64,000 nt of DNA from Eutreptiella sp. 'Long Island Sound 2002' (GCA_964036045.1 OZ038381.1:65162242-65226241); one strand, 5' to 3'; counted from the first letter of the stretch, positions 21,048-38,037 are shown. Notes: a model not told the origin generated them from the sequence alone. Program-made: numbers and translations.

Positions 21048-22816
21048 CCTCCAATCTACACCCCTCTCCCAACTCTAGGTGGCTCCACCACACGGCTCTA
21101 AGGTACGTGCGAAGGGCACAAAGTGGTGCATACACGTGGTGGAAGGGGCTAAACTCGGTCAAAGCGGGCTCAAAACGGGCTAAAAACACTTGTTTGAGCA
21201 TCAAAAATGATCCGGGATCATTTTTGGAAAAACGCGTTTTTGACTCATTTTTGACCCATTTTTGGTCCCAAAATGGCCCATTTTCAAGGCATTTTGGGAG
21301 TTTCCAGGAGCCAAAACCCGTCGCCACGGGCTCAAAATGGGCTAAAACCACTTGTTTGAGCATCATAAATGGTCCAGGATCACTTTTGGAAAAACGCGTT
21401 TTTGACCCACTTTTGACGCATTGTTGGTCCCGAAACGGCCCATCTTCAAGGCATTTTGGGATTTTTCATGGCCCAAAACGCGCCACCACGGGCTCAAAAC
21501 GGCCTAAAAACACTTGTTTGAGCATCCCAAGGGGTCCTGGAACAACTTTGGAAAAAATGATTTTTTTCGCCCTGGGGACCCTGGTTGACCCACCGTTGGC
21601 CCCCACTGTGCGTGGGATGGCCAGCCCTCCAGCTGCACCAAGTGACCACAGGTACGGGGGTCTACGTGTCTCGTTGCGCGGTTCTGAGGCTTGGAAACCA
21701 TAAAAAGTGGGGGGTTGCGGGTGGACTGGGTGCCCTCGGAATTTGGTTTTGAGCCACGTAGCCCAAGATACGGCCCGTTCTTGGTTTCGGGGTGCTAGTG
21801 CACATTGCGCAGATTTTGGGGCTTTTTGGCGCCTTTTGGGCCATGTCTCGGAAATATCGTGGAGTGAGAGGGCACCAAAGGTCCCTTGGTCACGAGAAAG
21901 TCGATAGGTGCCCTCCCAAATCTGCGCAATTTTGGGCCAAAAACAGCCATTTTTCGCCCAAAATAGCCCCCAAACCCGGGCGAAACGCGCAAACGAAGGG
22001 AAACGATGGCTACACTACATGTCACGCTTGACTTCACCCAAAACGCGCCACCACGGGCTCAAAACGGCCGAAAAACACTTGTTTGAGCATCCCAAGTGGT
22101 CTAGGAACAACTTTGGAAAAAATGATTTTTTTCGCCCTGGGGACCCTGGTGGACCCACCGCTGGCCCCCACTGTGCGTGGGCTAGCCGGCCCTCCGGCTG
22201 CACCAAGTGACCACTAGTACGGGGGTCTACGTGTCTCGCTGGGCGATTCTGAGGCTTCGAAACCATAAAAAGTGGGGGGTTGCGGGTGGACTAGGTGCCC
22301 TCGGAATTCGTTTTTGAGCCACGTAGCCCAAGATACGGCCCGTTCTTGGTTTCGGGGTGCTGGTGCACATTGCGCAGATTTTGGGGCTTTTTGGCGCCTT
22401 TTTGAGCCGTTTCTCGGACATATCGTGGAGTTAGAGGGCACGAAAGGTCCCTTGGTCACGAGAAAGTCAAGCCGCACGTGGAGTGTAGCAGCCGTTTGCC
22501 TTCGTTTGGCTGTTTTGAGCCCTTACTAGGGCTGTTTTGGGTGAAAAATGGCTGTTTTTGGCCCAAAACTGCGCAGATTTGGGAGGGCACCTCCCGACTT
22601 GGCGCCACCGCCCCGGGCCGCCACTGGTGAGTTTTTGGCTCAAAACTTGGATTTGGCAAGGCCACCACCTAGGTTCCAAGATGGCTACATGGGTAAATGA
22701 TCCGAAGCGTTGGGACGGAGCAATGGCCAAAACGGCAAGGAGACGTGTTGTTGCTTGTTGCTTGTGGTTGTTGTTGCTTGTTGTTAGCTAAATTTAAGGG
22801 GAGAGGGGTGCAGTAA
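21048..22816 (+). mobile_element. RU copy B, with internal 565-bp duplication
   Basis: A full RU copy. The left end is TCCTCCAATCTACACCCCTC and the right end is GGGGAGAGGGGTGCAGTAA. The outer 14-15 bases of the two ends are inverted copies of each other (CTACACCCCTCTCC). Inside, a segment beginning AAAACGCGCCACCACGGGCT occurs at 21475 and again at 22040, so about 565 bp are tandemly duplicated with moderate divergence. The left half holds tandem subunits of about 162 bp marked by CACTTGTTTGAGCATC. Confidence 0.8.
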
Positions 22817-22838
22817 TATATATATATATATATATATA

Positions 22839-24035
22839 TCCTCCAATCTACACCCCTCTCCCAACTCTAGGTGGCTCCACCACACGGCTCTAAGGTACGT
22901 GCGAAGGGCACAAAGTGGTGCATACATGTGGTGGAAGGGGCGAAACTCCGTCAAAACGGGCTCAAAATGGGCTTAAAACACTTGTTTGAGCATCCCAAAT
23001 GGTCTGGGATCACTTTTGGAAAAACACGTTTTTGACCCATTGTTGACCCATTTTTGGTCCCAAAATGGCCCATTTTCAAGGCATTTTGGGAGTTTCCAGG
23101 AGCCAAAACGCGTCGCCACGGGCTCAAAATGGGCTAAAACCACTTGTTTGAGCATCATAAATGCTCCAGGATCATTTTTGGAAAAACGCGTTTTGGACCC
23201 ATTTTTGACCCATTGTTGGTCCCGAAACGGCCCATTTTCAAGGCATTTTGGGATTTTCCATGGCCCAAAACGCGCCACCACGGGCTCAAAACGGCCTAAA
23301 ACCACTTGTTTGAGCATCCCAAATGGTCTAGGAACAACTTTGGAAAAAATGATTTTTTTCGCCCCAGGGACCCTGGTGGACCCACCTTTGGCCCCCACTG
23401 TGCGTGGGCTGGCCGGCCCTCCGGCTGCGCAAAGTGACCACTGGTACGGGGGTCTACGTGTCTCGTTGGGCGATGCTGAGGCTTGGAAACCATAAAAAGT
23501 GGGTGCTTGCGGGTGGACTAGGTGCCCTCGGAATCGGTTTTTGAGCCACGTAGCCCAAGATACGGCCCGTTCTTGGTTTCGGGGTGTTGGTGCACATTGC
23601 GCAGTTTTTGGGGCTTTTTGGCGCCTTTTTGGGCCGTTTCTCGGACATATCGTGGAGTTAGAGGGCACCAAAGGTCCCTTGGTCACGAGAAAGTCAAGCC
23701 GCACGTGGTGTGCAGCAGCCATTTGCCTTCGTTTGGCTGTTTTGAACCCGTACTAGGGCTGTTTTGGTCGAAAAATGGCTGTTTTTGGCCCAAAACTGCA
23801 CAGATTTGAGAGGGCACCTCCCGACTTGGCGCCACCGCCCCGGGCCGCCACCGGTGAGTTTTTGGCTCAAAACTTGGATTTGGCAAGGCCACCACCTAGG
23901 CTCCAAGATGGCCACATGGGGAAAAGATCCGAAGCGGTGGGACGGAGCAATGGCCAAAACGGCATGGAGACGTGTTGTTGTTGTTGTTGTTGTTGCTTGT
24001 TGTTGTTAGCTAAATTTAAGGGGAGAGGGGTGTAG

Positions 24036-24038
<3 letters not shown>
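22839..24038 (+). mobile_element. RU copy C, complete
   Basis: Complete 1.2-kb RU copy between (TA)n at 22816-22838 and at 24037-24077. The CTTGTTTGAGCATC marker occurs at 22981, 23142 and 23306, giving an internal period of 161-164 bp. The right part has (GTT)n-like sequence before the terminal GGGGAGAGGGGTGTAGTAA. Confidence 0.85.
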
Positions 24039-24079
<41 letters not shown>

Positions 24080-24101
24080 TCTAATCTACACCCCTCTCCT
24101 A
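24039..24101 (+). repeat. (TA)n and solo RU end
   Basis: (TA)n up to 24077 is followed by TCTAATCTACACCCCTCTCC, the RU left end. The similarity then stops, so this is an RU left-end remnant next to single-copy-looking DNA. Confidence 0.7.
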
Positions 24102-24471
24102 AAATACACGCGGGTTTATTATGTGGGAGTCGAGCACAAGGTGGAGGGGAAGGCTAATGGGAATTTCTATCCGCTCAGAAAGAGCCCGTCCCACGCATCA
24201 AACCGCAATGTACCGTAACCGTGTGGCAGTGTTGGAGGAACGAAACACAGTTGGCAAAACACGTGAAGGAATTACTTGCGAGTCTCGTGGTAATCACTTT
24301 ACAGAAACAGTTGTAACCCTTCCTCCCAAGGTTTAGACATGGCATGAAGGTGAAGGTAATTCCGTTAGGAGTACACCTGTACATTGGGAACTCCCACGGA
24401 TGGCAACCTGAACTGGTTGGAACTCTTGGCTACTAGAAAAGTTTGGAATTGAAGGGAACTGGCTTTAGGAC

Positions 24472-25806
24472 CTAGTCGTCGTCGCTGTACAAATGGGGTG
24501 AATCGAATGAATCACATGAAATTGTTGTATGCACGTCAACGGCAAAGTGGTTTACTAGCACTTGCAATGCACAAACCCCCGCCATATCAATATTATAATT
24601 GTAGAGAAGATTTAGCGAAAGCAGTGCGGATGTGTTGCTTTGTTGCAACACTTGCGGATTCCATTTGTTAACCAAGGTGTTGACGAGGTCAATCACACTA
24701 TGGTCAACAAGTCCAATGTCTTGGAAATCCAGTTGAATGGAACACAAAGTGGTTGCAAGTTCTTGGATGTAAAAGGGTTTGGCCAATTCATTTCGGGTCC
24801 CCCACTTCTGATTTGCACAGACGTTCAAATAGAAACTTTGCAGCTTTTTATATTGTCCCATCAAACGAAATAAAGAGGCCACCCCAAGTGGACCTATATT
24901 GTTGTAACCTAGGTCCAGATGCATGTGGGTAAGTGTTTGCGCGTTGCACAATTCATTTGCCAACGCGCATGCACCACTATTAGTGATGGACCCAGAGGAG
25001 AGATCGAGGTGGAGTAAATTAAGCATATGCATGCCCTTACAGAAAACGTCTTTGAAGAGGCGATTAGATGAGTTATCGTCCATAAAAGTTACCAACCCGT
25101 CTTCATTCTTTGCGATGCGCAAACTCAGAGCCAAAGTTGTGAGAGATGTGCAATTCAATAGGTTCTCTGCCATGACTGAGGCGCACAAGGACGGCATGTA
25201 GCAGGATAAATTCAGGGTGTGCAGTGTACGTGATGAGGAGCGCAATGTTGTGTTAATTGCCCGTATTGCAGTGCTTGCATATGGTCCGGATATATCGCTC
25301 CACAACATTAGATCGCACAAACCGACGAAGAAACCGGAGGTGAGGTTGTTAATATATTCCTTTGCCGCAATGAGTGAGGCGAACGTATTGTCGTCAAAGT
25401 GAGCCATGAGGTGACGCACATTAATCATACGTTTGAAATCCTTCGTCACCCAATTCCATGCGTCGGTGTTCATGATGCGCGAACCATGGAGCATTATCCA
25501 CATGCTTTTGCACGACTTGCTGAGTGAGGTTATTTGCTGTGCGTACTCTGCGATTAGCAACATGAGATCCTTCGGGAAATCTCGCAATGATGTTGGCGTC
25601 CTGACCATGCCAATCTTGATATTGCGTTTCATTTGACGATTTTGTGTGTTCTTGACGCAGGGCATACATTGTGGGTGATAGTTGCTTGGCTCGCTGTAGG
25701 TTGAAGTATTGTCCATATTTTGTAGTGACGGTAATTCCGTTAAGAATACACCTAGGAAGACGAATGAATGCGAAATGCAATGGAGTGAAGGCGTTGATGA
25801 CTTCAC
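24472..25806 (-). CDS. F-box-like/leucine-rich-repeat protein
   Basis: Single-exon frame of 444 codons on the minus strand. The longest form starts at 25806; a more likely start is MKRNIKIGMVRT at 25632, because the first 58 residues overlap a tandemly duplicated segment that reads well in another frame. Residues about 73-113 (LRDFPKDLMLLIAEYAQQIT, then SKSCKSMWIMLHG) resemble an F-box. From about residue 190 there are leucine-rich repeats of the ribonuclease-inhibitor type, clearest at LNLLHLDLSSGSITNSGACA and LTHMHLDLGYNNIGPLGVAS. F-box/LRR proteins usually pick substrates for SCF ubiquitin ligases; that role here is inference from family. It ends with SDDD and a TAG. Confidence 0.6.
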   Translation of the reverse strand: MKSSTPSLHCISHSFVFLGVFLTELPSLQNMDNTSTYSEPSNYHPQCMPCVKNTQNRQMKRNIKIGMVRTPTSLRDFPKDLMLLIAEYAQQITSLSKSCKSMWIMLHGSRIMNTDAWNWVTKDFKRMINVRHLMAHFDDNTFASLIAAKEYINNLTSGFFVGLCDLMLWSDISGPYASTAIRAINTTLRSSSRTLHTLNLSCYMPSLCASVMAENLLNCTSLTTLALSLRIAKNEDGLVTFMDDNSSNRLFKDVFCKGMHMLNLLHLDLSSGSITNSGACALANELCNAQTLTHMHLDLGYNNIGPLGVASLFRLMGQYKKLQSFYLNVCANQKWGTRNELAKPFYIQELATTLCSIQLDFQDIGLVDHSVIDLVNTLVNKWNPQVLQQSNTSALLSLNLLYNYNIDMAGVCALQVLVNHFAVDVHTTISCDSFDSPHLYSDDD

Positions 25807-25932
25807 GCCCTAATTTGAGCATTCTGGGACTGATAATTCCGTTAAGAATACACCTAGGAAGACGAATGAATGCGAAATGCAATGGAGTGAAGGCGTTGAT
25901 GACTGCACGCCCTAATTTGAGCATCCTGGGAC
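25729..25932. repeat. 102-bp tandem duplication
   Basis: Two copies of a 102-bp unit (starting near 25729 and 25831) differ at a few bases. On the minus strand the unit encodes a 34-residue repeat, MLKLGREVINAFTPLHFAFI and so on, in a frame other than the LRR frame. The core CGTTAAGAATACACCT is echoed at 24362 (CGTTAGGAGTACACCTGT) and 26324 (CGTTAAGAGTACACCTGT), on both sides of the LRR gene. Confidence 0.7.
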
Positions 25933-25934
25933 TG

Positions 25935-26460
25935 ATGAAAGGAAGTGGTTGCTTGAAATTCCTGTTGTGGCTGGAAGATGGGCTTGGCTGACGTGTATGG
26001 ATGGTGCAATAGGCCGTGAAACAATTTGGTTAATGGACCCTTTGTAAAATTTGGAGTGTACCGCATGGAAACGGTGGCTAGGGTGTCGTTTTGACGTGAC
26101 GTGCAGGAGACTTCACTTGCATGTGAAATTGGTATGTTGACTTGGATTGCATCATGGAGGTTATAGTGACGGATTTGTACGCCTACCCTTTATGATTCTT
26201 TCGCGAATTTGGTGGAATGGTGCATAGTACCATTGTTTGTAGAATCATGTCGCATCATGGCAATGAAAGCGGCGTCCATGACTAATTGTGGCGAAAGCTT
26301 TGGGCTTGATGGGTGGAAAAGCATCGTTAAGAGTACACCTGTACTCCAAGTCCAATCACTAAGAGCAAAGGGCACAATGAACGAAGCACACAAACGGCAA
26401 AACACAGCAAGGATGACTCATCCCTCGGTACCAAAAGGGACACAAAATTTCACTTGTTTT
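25935..26460. other. no gene seen between LRR gene and RU copy D
   Basis: Unique-looking DNA, presumably upstream of the LRR gene. It holds one of the dispersed GTTAAGAGTACACCTGT motifs; I see no clear promoter element. Confidence 0.3.
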
Positions 26461-27595
26461 TGTCCCATAGTGGCCCATTTTCAAGGCATTTTGGGATTCT
26501 CCATGGGCCACAACGCCCGATCTTGGGCTCAAAACAGGCTAAAAACACTTTTTTGGGCCTCCCAAATGGCCCATGATCACTTTTAGAAAATTGCGTTTTT
26601 CACCCAGGTTTGACCCATTTTTGGTGTTGAACCAGCCCCTTTTCAAGGCATTTTGGGATTTTCCGTGGGCCAAAACGCGGCACCACGGGCTCAAAATGGA
26701 TCCCAACCACTTGTTTGAGCATCCCGAATGGTCCAGGATCAGTTTTGGGAAAACGCGTTTTTCACCCATTTTTGACCCATTGTTGGTCCCAAAACGGCCC
26801 ATTTTCAAGGCATTTTGGGATTTTCCGTGGCCCATAACGCACCACCACGGGCTCAAAACGGCCTAAAAACACTTCTCTGAACATCCCAAATGGTCTAGGA
26901 ACAACTTTGGAAAAAATTATTTTTTTCGCCCCGGGGACCGTGGTGGACCCACCGTTGGCCCCCACCGTGCGCGGGCCGGGCTGCCCTCCGGCTCCACCAA
27001 GTGACCACTGGTACGGGGGTCTGAGTGGCTCGTTGGGCGATTCTGAGGCTTGGAAACCACAAAAAGTGGGGGCTTGCGGGTGGACTAGGTGCCCTCGGAA
27101 TTCGGATTTGAGCCACGTAACCCAAGATACGCCCTGTGCTTGGTTTCGGGGTGTTGGTGCGCATTGCGCAGGTTTTTGGGGCTTTTTGGCGCCTTTTTGG
27201 GCCGTTTCTCGGACATATCGTGGAGTTAGAGGGCACCAAAGGTCCCTTGGTCACGAGAAAGTCAAGCCGCACGTGCAGTGTAGTAGCCGTTTGCCTTCGT
27301 TTGGCTGTTTTGAACCCTTATTAGGGCTGTTTTGGGCGAAAAATGGCTGTTTTTGGCCCAAATCTGCGCAGATTTTGGGAGGGCACCTCCCGACTTGGCG
27401 CCACCGCCCCGGGCCGCCACCGCTGAGTTTTTGGCTATAAACTTGGATTTGGCAAGGGCACCACCTGGGCTCCAAGATGGCTAGAGTAGAGTAGAGCCCG
27501 GAGCGAGGAGGCGGAGCAATGGCCAGAACGGAAAGGAGAAGTGCTTGTTGCTTGCTTGTTGCTTGTTAGCTAGATTTAAGGGGAGAGGGGTGTAG

Positions 27596-27598
<3 letters not shown>
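26461..27598 (+). mobile_element. RU copy D, left-truncated
   Basis: RU similarity begins near 26461 inside the internal repeats and continues to the right end GGGGAGAGGGGTGTAGTAA. From about 26941 onward it is nearly identical to copy E 1,810 bp downstream, whereas before that point the two differ clearly. That marks the edge of a recent tandem duplication. Confidence 0.8.
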
Positions 27599-33784
<6,186 letters not shown>

Positions 33785-36700
33785 ATGTCGCTATCTGTCC
33801 CCACCAATCCCGCGGAGTTGCCAGCCTTCCGGCGACGTGCCCGGCGCCTGGTAGACACAGTGTCTGATCTCGTCAGACACGGGCCGCACACGTACGCGGC
33901 GTTCCAGGCGCGCGTGGACGCGGACCGTCCGGCCAGGGACAACGGGTGGGACCACTTCGTCGACGTCTGCTTGCGGCAGATGTTGGCCCGCGATCCCCAC
34001 CCGTACAACGCGCCCGACGTTCAGGCGCGGTTCGCAGCGGGCACGGTGCCGTTCGGGGTGCACCTGCTCAACCGACTACTCCGATGTCTACAAGATCTCG
34101 GGCAGCTCGAGGACGCGCAGCGCGGACGGCCCCCGGTGGGGTTGGCGGGGCAGCCGGGGTATGCGGCGCCGGGTGCGTTTCCGATGCCGCCGCCCCCTGG
34201 CCTCGGGCCCATGCCCATCCCGCCCTTTGGGACTCACCACCACCACCAACTTCATCTCCATCACCTACTTCATCACCCCGTCGGGTTCCCCATGATGCAG
34301 CATCACCTCCCACACCAGCACGTACACCCGGCAGCTGTGCCACAGCCCCCAGTCCATCTTCACCTTCACCACCAACTGGCGGCCGTGCCACAGCACCCTG
34401 TCCACCTACACCATCACCATCATCATCACCAACCGCACCGGCATGTGGAGTACCCGCATCCCCTGCCCCAGCAGCACCCAAGACCGCCTCAGCACACGGT
34501 GCCGGTGCCGGAACCGGTGCCGGTGCCTGGGCCGGGGCGGAGTGCCCAGCAGCAAGGGGTGTCGCAAGGGGCTGTGCCACAGCACCTCGTCCACTTTCAC
34601 CATCACCGTCACCATCACCATCCGCACCAGCAAGTGGAGTACCCACATTCCCTGCCCCAGCAGCAATCACTGACGCCTCAGCACACGATGCCGGTGCCGG
34701 AATCGGTTCCGTTGCATGAGCCAGGGTGGGACGCCCAGCAGCAGGGGGTTTCGCAAGGAGCTGGGCCACGGCACCCAGTCCACCTTCACCATCACCATCA
34801 CCAACATCGTCCACACCAGCATGTGGAGTATCCACATCCCCTACCCCAGCAGCACCCACGGCGGCCTCAGCACACAATGCCGGTGCTAGAGCCGGTACCG
34901 GTGCCTGGGCCGGGGCGGAGCGCCCAACAACAGGGGGTGTCGCAAGAGGCTGTGCCACGGCACCCCGTCCACCCTCACCGTCACCATCACCATCACAGTC
35001 CGCACCTGCATGTGGAATGCCCTCGCCCCCCGCCCCAGCGGCACTCACAGCCGATGCCTCGGCACGCCGTGTCGGTGCCGGTACCGGTGCCGGCTCCAGA
35101 ACCGGGGCGGGGCGCCCAGCAGCAGGGGGTGTCGCAAGGGGAGGCAGCACATGGTGTGCCCCCGGGCGAGGCGAAGAGTATGGGGGCACCTGCGCCGCCC
35201 CTGGCAGAGCCTCAACCGGAGGTTCCCGCGGCGGGGTCGCCACCGCGGACGGTCCAGATGCCGGACCCGGCCGTGCCGCGCGAGGCCCCGCCCGTGGTGC
35301 CGACGGGCCAGGAGCCAGTGGTGCCGGGTGGGATGCAGGGCGCGGCCCCCGTGGGGAGGACTACGACGGGGGTACAAGCGGGGGAGGATGCGGCGCAGGA
35401 GGCGGCAGTGGCTGGCCCGCGAGGCATCAGCGAGCTGCTCACGCAGGCCCTGGAGGAGTACCGGCGGACGGCCGTGAGGAGTGGGGGCGCAGCGCCGGAA
35501 GGGGCTGACGCCGGCGAGCTAATCGCGCAGGCGCTCGCGGCTGTCGCCCCGAGGACGGACGGGGCCAAGGAGACGTCGACGGAGGCGGTTTCTTCGGGGG
35601 GACAGGACGCGGGGCGGGGTGTGCCGAAGGAGCAAACGCCAGCGGAGGGCGGCGGGGTTGTGGAGCCCAGTGGGGGACGTGCCAAGGGGGAAGGAGTGGA
35701 GGAGTGGATGTGGGAGTGGCGGGAGTGGCGCCAGGTGGCACCCGGTGTGCCGTGTCCGGCGGGGCTGGCGTACAGCATGGACCTCCATGCGGGCACCAGC
35801 TGGGCCCGGCTGCCCGACAACTTGCGGGCACGGCTGGACGCGGCGGAGGCGGCAAGGGGCGGAGGCGCTGACGAGCGGCCTCTGGCGCCCTTCCCGCCGC
35901 GGCCGGACACGCCGCCGGCGGTGGTCGCAGCCGGGGACGGGGCGGAGGGGGGGCAGGAAGCGGAGGAAGTGGAGGACGAGGAGGCATACGGGCCCGGCGA
36001 GTCGGCGCTGGCCCTCATGTTTGAGGACGACGCCGGGCCCGACGTCTACGCCGGCATGGACGAGGACCCGGCCAACGAGCCGCTGCGGCCCATGCCCACT
36101 GCGGTGCCGCCCCCTCCCCTGGGGAGCTGTGAGCGGCGGCACTGCAGGTACCATGCGGCCGAGGGCGCCCACAGGCACCGCCTCACGGGCACGGGGCAGC
36201 GGGGGGCAGAGATGCTGGCAAGCGCCCTGGAGCGCTATGAGCTCCAGCGCCCAGGGCAGGTCGCCCGGGAGATGGCCCTGGCGGCGGCGTCCCCGGGCGA
36301 CGGCCAGGTCCGCTGTGTCCAACTGGGGGATGCGGCGGTCCTGGGTCATCACCCCGGTGATGTCCGGGCGGCCGAGCCCCAGGAAAGCCTCCCCCTGTCG
36401 GTGCGCCTGTCCGTGGTGCGCCTGATGGGCGAGGCAGGGCTGGAGGACGTGCGGCGGGACGAAGGCCTGTACGTGGCCTTGTGGCGGGGTGGGGCTGACG
36501 CTTGGCGTCGCGAGCAGGCTGGGCGGCCCCTCACACCCCAGGCGCTGGGGTCCCATGCGCTCCTGGTGGCGTTGCACCCCGAGGGTGCAGAGGTCGTGTT
36601 CGGCGCGGACCGCCTGCTGCTGACCGGGGATGGGGCGGTCCTCGTCCCCACCTCCAGCAGCTACCGCCTTGAGAGCCGCGGCGGTGACCTCAAGCTGCTG

Positions 36701-38014
36701 GTGGTGGTGGGCACGCGCCTCGACGGGAGCGCCGCCCCCCAGGGGTCCGAACGCGCGATCCCGGTGGGAGGAGACGGGGAGGCAGGCCGTGGCGGTGACG
36801 AGGTGGGGCAAGAGCAGCCCACGGGGGAGGAGCAACAGCAGGATCAGCCGGAGGTGGCCAGGGAGGAGGTGGACGTGCAGGCCATTGTGGCGGCGGCCCT
36901 GGCGAGGATCTCGGATGCTGCGGGCCCGCCGCCGACGACGGAGGAACTGGAGGAGGAGGACCAGCGCAGGGGGGGTGAGGATGCGCAGGTCGCCATGGAA
37001 CAGGACGAGGAGCCGGAGTTCAAGGGTGAGGAGGCGCAGGGTGCCGGGGAGCAGGACGAGGAGCTGGTGATCGTGGGGGCGAAGGAAGCGCGTGAGGTGA
37101 GCCCCAGGGAGCCGGGGGTGGCGGATAAGGCTGGGCCGAAGACGGGGGAGGAGGAAACCTGCAGGCACTGGGCCAAGGGATGGTGCATGCGGGCAGATGC
37201 CTGCCGGTACGCCCACCCCCAGCCGCCGGTGCCGCGGGGAGTACCCCAGGAGTTGCTCCTGATCCTCCAGGCCATGGCCCGTGTGGGGGCTCTCAGCCTG
37301 GACCGCAGCCGGGACCACGGCAGGGGCCACGGGACGTTGCTGCAGGATGCGGTGGTAAAGGCGCAAGGGGGAGGACTCCCGGCGGTGGTGTATGCGGTGG
37401 AGAGTGGGGGCCTGACCGAGTGGGCGGTGGCGTTGCCGTGTGGCATGGCGGCCCTGCTCACTCCGTTCCCGGTGGTCCCGTGGAGGGACATGGTCACCGT
37501 CCAGGAGGCCAACCTGGGATGGGTGTGCACGTGGCACACACATCCTGCCGGCATGGACCCTCGCGAGTGGCAGGCTAAGGCGGTCGTGACGTACCTGTCC
37601 TGGTCGTTGCCGGCAGCGCCGGGTGCGTGGGCGCAGTGGTGGGACAGGGCGCTCAGCTGGGCGAGGGATGGCAGTGCTGTGGCGGCCTGCCCTGACCTCC
37701 CTCGCGAGCCCGTCTCAGTCCAGCCGTGGACTGTCTCCCTGCATCTCCCCACGGTGGCGGCTCGTCTTGCGACCACGGACCCGGAGGTCTCGCTGCTGGG
37801 AGACCGAGAGGGGCCAGGGCTTCGCCTGCGTCAGGGGCTGGAGGTTCGCACCGCCCGCCTCCCCAGCCCTGTGGACGGTGACATCCTGGGGGGACTTCAG
37901 TTCACGCGGGCTGGCGGGGCTGACGTGTGGACCGCTGTCCATCGCCAGCTCCCAGACGCGTGGCCCCAGGTGTACCGGCCCCCTGGTCACGAGCGTCTTG
38001 TGGGAGTGGAATAG
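33785..38014 (+). CDS. LINE1 ORF1a, Gag-like protein with CCCH finger
   Basis: 1,409 codons from the ATG at 33785 to a TAG at 38012. The same ATG and first 110 residues (MSLSVPTNPAELPAFRRRAR onward) are kept in LINE2. Residues about 140-205 are Pro/His-rich. About 206-460 are four repeats of 63-64 residues, each a His run, HVEYPHPLPQQ, a PVPEPVPVPGPG stretch and AQQQGVSQ. An acidic Glu/Gly linker follows. Around 866-980 is a compact segment ending ALLVALHPEGAEVVFG and LLLTGDGAVLVP that has a beta-barrel (cupin or 2OG-like) look, low confidence. A CCCH zinc finger (CX7CX5CX3H) starts at residue 1126. The rest has no Met-rich start or obvious end before the TAG. It probably binds the element RNA, as LINE ORF1 proteins do. 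Confidence 0.75.
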   Translation: MSLSVPTNPAELPAFRRRARRLVDTVSDLVRHGPHTYAAFQARVDADRPARDNGWDHFVDVCLRQMLARDPHPYNAPDVQARFAAGTVPFGVHLLNRLLRCLQDLGQLEDAQRGRPPVGLAGQPGYAAPGAFPMPPPPGLGPMPIPPFGTHHHHQLHLHHLLHHPVGFPMMQHHLPHQHVHPAAVPQPPVHLHLHHQLAAVPQHPVHLHHHHHHHQPHRHVEYPHPLPQQHPRPPQHTVPVPEPVPVPGPGRSAQQQGVSQGAVPQHLVHFHHHRHHHHPHQQVEYPHSLPQQQSLTPQHTMPVPESVPLHEPGWDAQQQGVSQGAGPRHPVHLHHHHHQHRPHQHVEYPHPLPQQHPRRPQHTMPVLEPVPVPGPGRSAQQQGVSQEAVPRHPVHPHRHHHHHSPHLHVECPRPPPQRHSQPMPRHAVSVPVPVPAPEPGRGAQQQGVSQGEAAHGVPPGEAKSMGAPAPPLAEPQPEVPAAGSPPRTVQMPDPAVPREAPPVVPTGQEPVVPGGMQGAAPVGRTTTGVQAGEDAAQEAAVAGPRGISELLTQALEEYRRTAVRSGGAAPEGADAGELIAQALAAVAPRTDGAKETSTEAVSSGGQDAGRGVPKEQTPAEGGGVVEPSGGRAKGEGVEEWMWEWREWRQVAPGVPCPAGLAYSMDLHAGTSWARLPDNLRARLDAAEAARGGGADERPLAPFPPRPDTPPAVVAAGDGAEGGQEAEEVEDEEAYGPGESALALMFEDDAGPDVYAGMDEDPANEPLRPMPTAVPPPPLGSCERRHCRYHAAEGAHRHRLTGTGQRGAEMLASALERYELQRPGQVAREMALAAASPGDGQVRCVQLGDAAVLGHHPGDVRAAEPQESLPLSVRLSVVRLMGEAGLEDVRRDEGLYVALWRGGADAWRREQAGRPLTPQALGSHALLVALHPEGAEVVFGADRLLLTGDGAVLVPTSSSYRLESRGGDLKLLVVVGTRLDGSAAPQGSERAIPVGGDGEAGRGGDEVGQEQPTGEEQQQDQPEVAREEVDVQAIVAAALARISDAAGPPPTTEELEEEDQRRGGEDAQVAMEQDEEPEFKGEEAQGAGEQDEELVIVGAKEAREVSPREPGVADKAGPKTGEEETCRHWAKGWCMRADACRYAHPQPPVPRGVPQELLLILQAMARVGALSLDRSRDHGRGHGTLLQDAVVKAQGGGLPAVVYAVESGGLTEWAVALPCGMAALLTPFPVVPWRDMVTVQEANLGWVCTWHTHPAGMDPREWQAKAVVTYLSWSLPAAPGAWAQWWDRALSWARDGSAVAACPDLPREPVSVQPWTVSLHLPTVAARLATTDPEVSLLGDREGPGLRLRQGLEVRTARLPSPVDGDILGGLQFTRAGGADVWTAVHRQLPDAWPQVYRPPGHERLVGVE

Positions 38015-38037
38015 CGCGTGTGGGCCGCCAACGGCCC
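38012..38037 (+). promoter_or_regulatory. candidate TAG readthrough site with 3' hairpin
   Basis: The TAG (38012-38014) lies between GAA and CGC with open frame on both sides. Six bases later a hairpin can form: GGGCCG, loop CCAA, CGGCCC (38022-38037), extended by a U-A pair. Spacing and strength resemble stimulators of retroviral gag-pol readthrough. In GC-rich DNA such hairpins also arise by chance. Confidence 0.4.

Noticed and set aside
22973-23722. Minus-strand frame of 249 codons in RU copy C (and similar frames in other copies)
   Set aside because: Arises from the 162-bp internal repeats; present in shifted, broken form in other copies, with no conserved protein signal.
35519-37543. 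674-codon minus-strand frame opposite LINE1 ORF1a
   Set aside because: Antisense shadow of a GC-rich gene; Pro/Arg/His-rich, no domains.
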